DNA from: Metellina segmentata | Lineage: Eukaryota > Arthropoda > Arachnida > Araneae > Tetragnathidae | Length of the DNA: 64,000 nt | Direction of reading: 5' to 3' | Assembly (NCBI GenBank): GCA_947359465.1 | Contig: OX375881.1 | Coordinates: 72,191,914 to 72,255,913 of the forward strand | Part shown: piece by piece, positions 12,801 to 24,800 of the stretch | How positions within the stretch are numbered: the first letter of the stretch is position 1 | Layout of the letters: the number at the start of each line of letters is the position of its first letter | Program-made: the position numbers and the translations under genes | The notes under the pieces: model-generated | Databases searched by the model: none | Told to the model about the DNA's origin: nothing | What the model saw: the letters and a program-made list of their open reading frames with translations, nothing else

Positions 12801-15800
12801 ATAACTTCTGTCCACTGTGAATAATTTCCTTTTACCTGCACTCTCTGCTTTCTACCCAATAACCAATTCTTTATCCATATTAATGTTTTTCCCTGAATCC
12901 CCAGCCTTTCCAATTTAAACAGTAATGCCTCATGAGGTACTTTATCAAAAGCCTTTTGAAAATCTATGTACATGATATCCACACTGCTCTTATTATCCAG
13001 CTCCTCAGTAATTTTTTCGTAGAACTTCAAAAGGTTTGTAGAGCAGGATCTGCCCTTCCTAAACCCATACTGATTCTCTGATAACAGTCCCCCCTCCTCC
13101 AAGTATAACATTATATGCTTTTTTAACAGAGATTCAAATATTTTGCAAATTACTGATGTTAGACTTACTGGTCTATAGTTGCCCGGATCACTTTGTATTC
13201 CCTTTTTGAAAATTGGAGTTATGTTGGCCAACTTCCAATCCATTGGCACCCAACCTGTGCTATATGTTGAATTAAATATCGTGTGAATTACTTCCCCCAG
13301 TTCTTCCGCGCATTCCACTAGTACTCTCGGATAAATATCGTCTGGCCCTGGTGCTTTAGATGGCTTAATTCTTTTCAACTGATGTACTATTTCTTCCCTG
13401 TTGAATTTGCATTCTTTAATTATACCCCCTGCAAAGGCTCCATCCTTGGGGTCCTTTTTTAAACTATAGTTACCATTGAAAACCCCCAGAAAAAAGTCAT
13501 TTAACACGTTTGCCATTCCCTCCTCGTCTTGAATTAATTCACCTCCCTTCCCCTCTAACGGTCCCAGTGTAGTGCTAAATTTATTTTTACCACTTGCATA
13601 TGCAAAAAATTCTTTTGGTTTTATATTTATTTCCCTTGCTAATTTTTCCTCCAAGGACACCTTTTGCTTCCGACTAATAGTTTTAAACTCCTTTCTGGCT
13701 TTCTGATATGCCTCCATGTCCCTGTCGTTACCAGTGCTTTTATATACCCTGTATGTTCTTTGTTTTAATTTTAAAGCTTTTTGTGTTTCCCCTGAAAACC
13801 ACATAGGGAGCAATTTTCTAGATTTTCCTTTTTTCCTGAACGTTACATGTTTTTTTAACACCATGTCTAACTTATTCTTGAATTCCTCCCATTGTTCAGA
13901 ATGATGCAGTGCTAATAATCCCCCTTTGAATGTTTCCCTTAACTCTTCCCTTATCTTATGAAAATTTACCTTTCTGAAATTTGGAATTATTCTACTATTG
14001 ATTGTGTATGCTGACTGAAAATTTATACTTAATCTGATACTTCTATGATCACTTTCTCCCAGTGGCTCACCTATAACCAAATCCTGCACCCTATCCTCAT
14101 CATTGCTTAAAATCAAATCCAATATTGCATTGTCCCTAGTATCCTCATACACCATCTGGTACAAAAAACAATCCTGTATCACTTCCAAAAATTCTGCCCC
14201 TTTCCCATTTGTAGCTAGATTGTTTGTCCAGTCAATATTTGGATAGTTATAGTCCCCCATTAAAATTAATTATCCTTTTTGACATGCTTCGTTTATCAGA
14301 TTGCACATGCCCTTTTCCTGCTCTTCACTACAAACAGGAGGTCTATATACAGGGTGGTCCCGAATTCATGGTACAAACTTTAATGGTAGGTACAGGACAT
14401 TGTAACAATGATTTATTGTATAGGAATGTATAGTCGCAAGTGACGCGGTGAGGCGTAAACAGGGGAAATAAAAGGAAAGAGAAATGGAGTGATCGGTTGG
14501 TATTATTGCCGGTAGAGGGCAGTAGATGTCTAGCCGCTGTTGAACATGATGCATCGCAGTAGGGAAAAGCGCCATTCACAATTGTGCTGCCGTAGACGAT
14601 GGGTGACTTTACGTATGCAGAAAAAGCAGACATGCATTACATGTACGGCCGTGCAAATGGTAACGGCAGAGCTGCGTTACGAATGTATCGCGCGGAGTAT
14701 CCTGATCGACGAATGCCGGATCATAGAATTTTTCAACGGTTACATCGTCAACTTTGTGAAACAGGTGCGTTCGACGTCAACAGACATGGCGCTGGTCGAG
14801 TAAGAGCTGTACGCACTCCAAGGCTGGAAGAAAGAATCTTGAACATTGTGGCTGATAGACCCGAGACGCCAATCGCTCCACCGACGCTGTCAAGCATGTA
14901 TCGATACTGGTGGACGCAATTTTGAACAATTACTGTAAACATGACACTTGTCAACAACGCTTTCAATAAAATCTTTGTTTTTCCTTTCGGCCGTTATTTC
15001 CCCTGTTTTCGCCTCACCGCGTCACTTGCGACTATACATTCCTATACAATAAATCATTGTTACAATGTCCTGTACCTACCATTAAAGTTTGTACCATGAA
15101 TTCGGGACCACCCTGTATATTACCCAGAATTAGTCCTTTGCCTTTGTCTGTATTCAGTTTCACCCAGACTGATTCTATACCCTCAGTTTTACTATTTAAC
15201 TTTATTTCTGTACAGTTTAAGAATTCTCTCACATAAATCAAAACCCCACCCCCTTTCCTATTCTCTCTGTCCTCCCTAAACATTGTGAATCCACTTAATT
15301 CTAAAATTTGTGCATCTTCACTGCTTGCCCAACTTTCAGTAATCCCAATGATATCTATATCCTCTGCTTGTGCAATTCCCTTGAGCTCATCCATTTTATT
15401 TCTCACACTGCGAGCATTACAATAAAATACTTTTAGCTTATTTTTCACCCTTAGATTGCACTTTCCCCTTGTATTATTTGTTTTGGTATTGTTTTTCTCC
15501 CTTACATTGCACTTTCCCTTTGTATTGTTTGTCTCCTGCAATTTAGACCCTGTTAGTTTTCCTAAGCAATTACTGTGTACTGTCAACCCTCTATGTCCTT
15601 CCCATCCCTGCTTGTATACTAGTTTTTTGACTCCAGAATATTCAAAACCCGCTTGCCAACCTCCCTATTACCTATCAAGCTTAAATGCAAATTGTCCCTG
15701 CTTATCCAATCCCTCCTACACTCCTTCCAAACATCTAAAAATCTAACCTCCTCCCTCTCACACAAATCCCTTAACAACCCGTTCATCTTATTGGCCCTTT

Positions 15801-18800
15801 GATTTAACCACCCATTGCCTAACCCATACCTAGGTAGTAATCCTAATACTGTTACTTCTGCCCCATGAGACTTAATGCCTCTTAAAAGTGTTTCTGCTTC
15901 CCTCTTAAACTCGACATTTGTAGTCCTCTCTACGTCATTTGTTCCCACCCACACTACTGCCTTTTCCTCCCCTTTAACCACACCTGCCTTAACTGCCTCA
16001 ACTACATGTTTTACCCTGGCACCTGGCAAACAACACCTTGCAAAATTGCGCTTTTTACGCCCTACCAATTCTCCCAAAACCCTGACCATTGAATCACCAA
16101 CCACTACTCCTCTAGTTACCTTATCCCCCTGATCAACATGCCCCAAGTTTACACATTGGACACCCTTTACCACTCCCTCTACAGCCCTCACCTTCAAAGC
16201 CTCCAGCTCCTTCCTCAAATCACCCACCTCTAAACAACTCTTGCATGTAAATTCAACCTTCTCTGACATTTTAACCCCGCTCACACACCCCTTTCCTGCC
16301 TCAACCATATTCCTACACAAGTCACATTCCACATAGAACTCCCCACTGGCTCCCTCTGTCCTCATCTCCTTGAACATTCTAACTATACCCATGCTTATGC
16401 AAAGTAACACTCAATGCACAGAAAAAGCACTACACAAAATCAAACACACAGAAAAAGCACTAAGTCAATTACACAGAAAAAGCACTGCACTTGAATGAAA
16501 TGAATGAAAACAAACAAGACAAAATATTTAGGCCCAATGAGACATACGTGAATTAGGCCTCGTTTTCGAATTTTACCCAAAAGAAATTAAGCAAGAATTT
16601 ATAATAATAAATTATTTTAATATAGTATTTAATATAATATTTCCATGCTCTCCCCGCCTCGCTCCCATCCTTTTTCAATTATTGTACTGGTCACACAACA
16701 ACAATATAATATTTTCCAAAAAAAATCAAATGACAAGTTTTCTTCCATGTAACGTTGCCAAAATATGAATTTAGAAGTCTAAATAAACCAAAACTATATA
16801 GAATTCTAAAAAACAGATGATTGTTCGGTTTTCATTTTGAGATTTATTTTGTCAATGTTTTTTGTTCAATATTAATCAATGTTAATTGTTCAATAGAAAA
16901 TGATAAAATAAAAATATTTTGTAATTTATAACGAGGGGTTTTGATAGCAAGGCCTTTTTATTTTCAGGTATAATAAATAAACAAGCACATTTATTTTGAT
17001 TGCTTCGAATAAATCTATTGAAAATATCTTCTGTTTGGTTTTTACTTTGACTCTATAGGAAGTGGTAATTTGGTGTATTTTTAATTATATCTAACTTTTA
17101 TAAAATGTGACAAAATGTGCATAACTCAGTCATTTTTCACAATTATGCTGCTATTTGTACTAATTTCATCACATTCAATTTTTTAAAGAGTATTTATTCA
17201 CTGTTTTCCAACATCTTGAAATTCTGCATTCATTTAAATTTTAACTACTTCACTGATTTCTAACTTTTATATTTTAAATGTGTCTTAACAGACAGTTAAA
17301 CAGTTCCATTAAAATGTTGATCTTTCTCTGTTTTTAATAACTCTTAGCACATCTGACATTGCATTTCAGAGCTGATGGTGCTTACGCGTCCATGTACAAA
17401 TAACGCCAATTTTTTTGCTATATATGTGTGTTTATTGGTGAAATATGTATAGAAATTACTATCATTTGTTACGCCTGTCCAGTAATTTATTTAAAGTTAT
17501 TTACAAATTTTTAGTGTGTGCCTATAATTTCTGATTTTATCACATTTTTTTGTAACTTAACTAAGTAATAAACTTTTCAATAATTATTTTTTCTTCTGAT
17601 TGTCATGTTTAGTTTCCCTTATCTAAAATAGCAGTTCAGAGTCAAAATATTACCCAAACCATCTTATTGATTTTAAAGTTGTGGATAATAATTGAATTTT
17701 AAAAATATTTGTATGCCTTTGAACTAAAAGAAAGCACTATAAAATGTGTCTTTGACGTAAAAGCAATCAACATCGACCAATTGATTTTAGAACAGATTTC
17801 TAGGAGAAGGGCTGCCAGACACAAAAGCATGAATGGCGATTGCTGTGAGTATTTTTATCTTTGCCAACTCATTATCTTTGCTATCACTTTCACCGAGTGA
17901 TAAACTTAAAACCAGAATCCACACTATGGATGCCAGTTGTGGAAATGCTTTGTTTCCAGTGGCCAGTCCCCAATTTTTAAGAATGCACTCATTTAAAACC
18001 ATGTGATGTCATCCACTTAATAAATCTCTCTATATTAAAAAAAAATTGCAGCTGCCACAGGATTAAAATCTTGCTTTTTTTGCTCGATTCAGAGACGGTT
18101 TCCCGAGAAAGTACGGAACAGGAAATGAACATACTTCGTTCAAAATTGTACAGTGAACAAGACGGAAAAATTTTTTTTTTTCGATTTGGCTATTACTTTA
18201 GGGTGCATTAAATGTCTAAGTCGAACAAGCGAAATTTCTACCGCGAGTGAGCGAAATGCATACAAATTTTCAGTCTTCTGCCGTGAGTTTTTTTAGACTA
18301 CTTGAAACATAAATTTTTGCAGCTCGTCAAGTTGTTTTAGAAATTTCAATTTGGTTCCTGATGATTTTTTTTTTTAAATTGGGGGAAAATCTGGACATTT
18401 TTGTTACTTTTTTTTTTTAAACTCTTATATTGATAGCTTATTACTATCAGTTTTTTAATTTGAAAACATGACAGAAATCTTTAGAATGTCCTCTTTCTTA
18501 TAGTACAAAAATATTTTTGAAATTGGTTAAGGAGTAAAGCCCCCTAGTCCTAAAAAAATATGGAATACACATTAAGAAATTTTGCTCCAGCTTTGTTACC
18601 ACAATCAAGTGTATAAGGTGTGAATCCTGTACTAAATATTCAATTTCTCACACACATAGAAAATTTTTGTGAAATAAGCTGATGGAATTGTGAAACTACA
18701 CTAAAATTGTGTTTTAATTTGTCATTGTTAATTTTAAGGTAGCTCCGATTCTTCTTCTTACTGGGCCACCTGGAGTTGGCAAAACTGCGACTGTGATGAC

Positions 18801-21800
18801 TTTATGCCGCAGTATAAATGCAGAAGTGCATGTTTGGTCTAATACTCATCAAGAAAAATGGAGCTCTTGTGATGGTAGTAACATTTATATGTTTAGATGA
18901 TTTATATACTTTGAGTAACAAATAGTAATATATTTATGATTTGCTTACCAGATTTGATACTTTGCTAAAATAATTCTGGCAATAAGAAATCTCATTAAAG
19001 TAACTTGATGTTCTTAATCCTTGATATGTGATTGTTAAATAATTTTGCTCTTATGTAATAATAAGTTTAAGTTATATATTTTCTACTTCTCCCAGTACAA
19101 GAGTAAAGCAAATTTTCATGCACGAGTCGAGTTCACAAATTTAGTTTTAAAAATTAATTTTTAGGTAACATACATGTTATGCCCTTAATTTATGTTTTTA
19201 CAGGAAATAAATGTACAGTATAAAGATATTATAATAGTTTTAAAAATTAGTTAACTCTGTTTAATAGCATAAACAAATTCATTCTAAGACATTTATTTAT
19301 TGTAAATGTAATGTAATCACCCTATTCTTTCTCTCACTTTGGAGAAGATCTTTCATTGTTTAAGCTGATATGCCTCTTTTAGATGTCTGGGAAACATTTG
19401 ATTCAAAACTTGATCCTATTTCAAATATGTTATTTATAATTATAACATTCAAACACGAAAACATAAACGTAAAGAGCAAAAAATGCAAATAATTAAACAA
19501 CCTGAAACTCAAAGTTAAAACCAACTATGCAAGTGTGCTGAAGCTGCAGGTATAGCATGGTAAGCAATGTAATTTCAAGATTGAAGAAAATTTATTATAG
19601 TATTTAAAAAACCCAAAAATAAATAGGAAATTTTTAAGATATTTCCGAAAATGAAAGTGTTGGTGGATCAGTGTGTCATCAGAGAGGAACCTGACCCGAA
19701 TGACCCAAAAATGCAATGTATTTCAGCCACTAGCTAAAAACAGGCACTAACCTTGGCTATCTATTTTTCATAATGTGCTTCACACCTTTGCTAGATTCTT
19801 CGCACATTTATATTACATTTACACCTTTACAATCTTTACATTTGTAACTTACAGTTTAAAATAATATTTTTCTTCTTTTATTGTTATCCTCAGTTATTTA
19901 TATTTGAAGTGCATCATTAACAGTTCTTAGAAATAATTGAATTTTTCTCTTTCATTTTTTTGTCAAAACTTTAGAAAGTCAAATTAAATTTGCTTTTTTC
20001 TGAAATTAAAAAAAATCTAAGAACTGCAAAAAACTATTTATTTTGAGCCCTGACACCATTCCTGCTGATTCTTATGTAAAATGACCTCCTGAATTCGAAT
20101 ATAACCCCCGTTTTCCCCATCACCCACCGTTTACTGGGGATGCCCCCTATGTTTATCACTTTTGGATAATTTTATGGCCATGAATTTGATTTGGAGTTGG
20201 AAAAGGATTATTTAAACCATTAAATTTTAAAAATAAACTCCCACTATACGATCCTTAATCTGAAAATCACCATTGTAATCATTGTTACATATACTATGGT
20301 AACTCATTCCCATTGGCCAACAGGACAATTTTCAAGCTCGTCTTTGATGAGTCTAAAAACAGTCTCCATTTGTGAGATTCACATAGCATCTTTAGTTCTA
20401 TCATCAATGCATTTGAATTAGGGCAGAACACTAAGCCTTCATCTTCCGAAAAATGTTATTTCAGGGTGACTGTCTGGTCCTATAAGAAGAGATTTTTACG
20501 CCCTTTTCTGAGAGATTCCACTGCTGAAGTCGAGATCCAAGAAGTTAAGATTTACTCTTAGGTAACTCTGAATCCCAGACGAGATCATTCAATTCTGGCT
20601 GAGTAACGAGGTAAGATTGTCGATGATCTAAATCAGCTGGATACTGTTCATCATCGGTTGACGTTGATGGTCCAAGCTGTGGCTCAATGTCTTCCAAACT
20701 CGTTTTTGGCTCTAGAGTATAGGTTTTGGAGGGCACTGGGATTGGCAAAGATTCGTTGTGAGGAACTGGTCGTACAGCTGAAGGGATATTAGGATACTGA
20801 ATTGTGTGCTTACTTTTGCTAGAGAAACCGACGGTGGAAGTCATACAAAAGTATCAATCTGTGAGATGACAGCGAGGTTTGCGCCAAACCATGGGCACTG
20901 CAAAAGGTATTGATTTACGGGTACCTTTAAGCCATTTGGTCAAGTTACTGTAACAAGTAGTGCAGCAAAACTTTGGAGCCCAATCCTTGTCCTGATTGCC
21001 AACTTGGTAATCAAAGTAAAATTGATAAGCCATTTTAAGAAGCAGAGAAGGAGGGGGGGGGGTTCACTGCACTTTTAAAGTCAATTCACCACAAACATAG
21101 CAGAAGCTATCAGGATGATTTTTACTCTTGCATGGCATAATTAAACCGTAAAACAATGCTCAGTATTAATTACAACTTACACTCACATACTGTAATTCAC
21201 TTTGAGAAAGCCTGGGCAAAAAAATTTGGACAGTTTTACACTATTTAAACAACTTGGAAACGCAGAATCCCCGCCTAGAATACCGAAAAGTTGACTCTAC
21301 AATTGCAAAAGATGTACTGAATGAAGATAACAATTTCAGTTCACAACTATAGTGATAAGAGGAATGTAAGTTTAAACTAGTCACAGCATGAAAATTCCTA
21401 TGCGAAGCACGAGACTTATTCAGAGCCCTACCGTCATACAGTGAATCTTCCAAACTTTCTTGCGAGGCCTTCGGGAACTCTCCCCCTCATCCACTTTTAG
21501 CCAAAATTGTTGCTATATATTTTTATTGTTTGGGAGAGGAAAAAGGGGGCTAGAAGCTGGAATATGTAGTTAATAAAGTAAAAAAAACCTTAAAAAAAAA
21601 AAAAAAAACACAATTTTTTTTTTAAATGATTTTTTTTTTTTTTACAATTTATGGGGGCAATTCCCCTCAAATCTCCCTCCTTGCTACAAATACTCATGTT
21701 TTAGAGCTCTTCAGATTGATCTAGATCTCTCTAGCCCTTCAGAAGAAATTTAACGGTTAAAATAATCATTTTCCAAATCAAATTCATGGCCATAAAATTA

Positions 21801-24800
21801 TATCGAAAAGTGATAAACATAGGGGCGGGTGATGGGGTAAAATGGGGTCATTTTCGGATTCATGAAGTCATTTTACATAAGAATGTACAAGCATAGTGGG
21901 GCTGATTTTCATGCAGAGCAGTGTTATTACTGTAACTGTAGGGAGCACTGACATTTCCTTATGATCAGGCGTACAAGTATGGGTTACAAAATACAAGTCC
22001 TTGCCTCATGTGAATGACATGAAAATGCATCACCATTTGACTTGTTAATTAAAAGCTTTTTAAATAATTGCTTAATGAAATGAATGATAAATACTTATAA
22101 AGCAATAAATATATGTAAAGCCTTTTTAACTAAAATGTATTTTAAATATATCACCTAAATAAACTTTGCAGTGTAACAGTTTTACATTTTGATATTTTGT
22201 GCACTATAACAGCTGTGAATATTGACTCTTATTGCATTTATGAATTATGAAAACACTAACTTGTTACTGTAACATATTTACTGAGTTCTGTGTATTTTTG
22301 CGTTAATTCTTTAGAATTTCCTGTTACATAAGTTCTAATACTTTTTAATTTTCCTGTGTTAGTGAATCCATTTTCTACCAAAGATAGATCATTGGAAAAT
22401 GAAAACCAAACAACAGCATTTAGTAGATTTCTTCTGCATTCAACAAAGTATTCTTTGGTTACGAACAGTTCCAAAGTCATTGTAGTTGAGGTATAATAAT
22501 CTACCTTGTTATCTTTAAAAGCTTTCAAGCAACAGTGAAGATGTAATTGCTATATAACTTTGAATATTTTGAAAAATAATTAATGAAATGTTTTGAAAAT
22601 AATCATTTTGCAGGAGATACCAAATGCACTTGTTCGAAATCCTGGTGATTTCCATTCCATTATTAGGTAAGAATTAATAGTTTTAGTACAAAAGATCTTG
22701 TACAGTTGGTCACAAAACATCCAAGAATCTCTTGTTATTCCTGTCCCTGTAGTCACAAACAAAGCAAAATTGTGTGTTATTAAAGTGTTATTAATTTTAG
22801 AATAGAATGTATACTTTATTTAAATGGTCATTTCATTTGTATAAGGGTCTGTCTTCTTAATAAAATGTATGTCAATTTAAATTTTTTTTAAAGGGTAGCT
22901 CTTATTTTTGACAGATTCTGATTTTCTGAATCCAAATAGTTGGTATTCATTTTAAGTAATTTTATTTTAGTTATATCTATGATTAGTTATTAGTAGTTGA
23001 AATTCAGAGCTCCTGATGTTATATGATTGTGATGATCCTTCTTTTCTTTATGCCTTAAAAATGATTTGACTAAATTTATATTCTATTGTTTAGAAAATAA
23101 TGTAAGATTTTATCAATTTAGACATTTTTTGCAATATTCAATATTTTACCAGTAGATGCATTTGTATATTAATACAAATTAAAATATTTTTAAAAGTCAG
23201 ACACTTGATAATCTCGAGCAGAATAGGAAATTAGCTAACCCAAGCAACATTTTATTTATTTGTTTTCTTAAAATTTTCCTATCAGCTAAGTAAAATTTAT
23301 TAAAAACAAAACAATCCAGTCATTTCAGAAGTGCTTCCCCCTCATTGCTATCAGTTGTGTAGTTTTAGAAATGCACAAGCTCTGCAATATTCATGGAACT
23401 CATGTTTGGATATTAACATCACACGGCTTATAACACATCACTTATAGTCACTTTCTTGTTCTTTTGTCACTTTTTTTACATTTTGTCACTTTTTCAAGTG
23501 TTTAAGTTCTTAAATTCTACTTAAACAAGAACAATTTTTAGTGCACAATTATTTAATTAATTTTTTCCTCTAAAAGTTAAATGTCAGTTAAATTTGAAAA
23601 ACTGGAATTTTTTTGTGCTCATATGTTTTTTTTTTGTGAAAAAAAGGCAAAATAATAATAATAATAATAATAATAATTTTTAAAATTTGCCAGTAATTTT
23701 TTTCGGTATTTTCATTTGCCCCCAATGATGATGACCTGAGGCAGAGCTCCCACAGTCTTTGAAAAGTTATTGAATTTTTTCCCGAACTTGGGGCCCTTGA
23801 AAATTATGGAACTTGGTGTGAAAGAATGAATTATTAACTGGGGTGAGAAATTGGTCAGATCGATAAGGTAAAATGGTTCGTGAACACTTAAAGACATTTT
23901 ATATAGGATCTGGAACGTCAGATATTTTATGCGACAAGTTTTTGCAAGCTCTGAGTGAGTTATCTTTTCCGCAATCTCAACTACTCATGATTGGCTCAGA
24001 TGGGACCAATGTCAACAAGTCAATTTTTTAACAGATTAATGACTCGTTATTTTCTACCCCAAAAACGAACTCATAAACATTGGGACATGTATTATTCACA
24101 CAATACTTAAAGCTTTTCTTTGAGGTCTAAAAGAACTTGGGGAAGGTGTGTCGGAACTATTCTTTTATTCATACTTTTTAATTAGTGGCCTAAGTGTTGG
24201 TCTACATACAAACAAATTCAAGGAGACTTGAAACTTCCTACTCACTATTTCATCAAGCAGGTGGCCACGCCTAAAGCCAGCTGCAGAAAGGTTGCTTGAA
24301 CAGTGGATTGCAGTGTGAAAGTATTTCCTTGGCTACATTCCAATAAAGAAGCCAAACATGATACAAAGACCAGGCTACATGAAAATTGTTCATTTACTTA
24401 GAAGAGAAACTATGAAAGCTGAGGTGATGTTTGTCATATCAAGTGCAAGTTTATTTAATCGTGTGACCAAATTTCTTTAGAAAAGGGAACTCTTAATACA
24501 TAACCTTCATTCTCAACTTGAATTATTGATAAGAACAATTTTTGGTAGGATCTACAAAGAGGAATTCATTCGAGATTTGAAGATGGATGAAATGGAAGAT
24601 ATATGTCCTCAGAAACTTGACTCCGGCTGATATTGTGAATGGAGATCAAATTTCTAAAGCACTACAGAATGTGAAAGAGAAGGAAAGGAATTTCTTTTAT
24701 CTAAGGGCTCATAAGCATTGTATTACTAGTATTAAATATCTTTTGAAGAAGTCCTCCTTCAGTTCATCTCTCCTTAAAAGTTTAAGCTGGCCTGGTCCTC

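Larger units (their letters stand above)
11844..16550 (-). mobile_element. CR1-group LINE, nearly full length, interrupted
   Basis: A non-LTR retrotransposon on the minus strand in RAD17 intron 2. Order from its 5' end: 5' UTR with three copies of a 15-bp repeat (16417-16486), ORF1 (16410-15619), ORF2 endonuclease (15586-15116), a foreign TIR insert (14350-15115), then ORF2 reverse transcriptase and C-terminal part (to 11912). The 3' end has an inverted GACCAGC...GCTGGTC pair and a short (ATTTGT)n-like tail at 11844-11866 instead of poly(A), as usual for CR1/L2-type elements. The 5' boundary is approximate. It is dead because of the insert plus one in-frame TAA, but otherwise well preserved. 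Confidence 0.8.

Noticed and set aside
17709..17900. Candidate RAD17 or nested-gene exon (QISRRRAARHKSMNGD, then GTGAGT)
   Set aside because: No matching RAD17 region, no clear acceptor, and the RAD17 phases join correctly without it.
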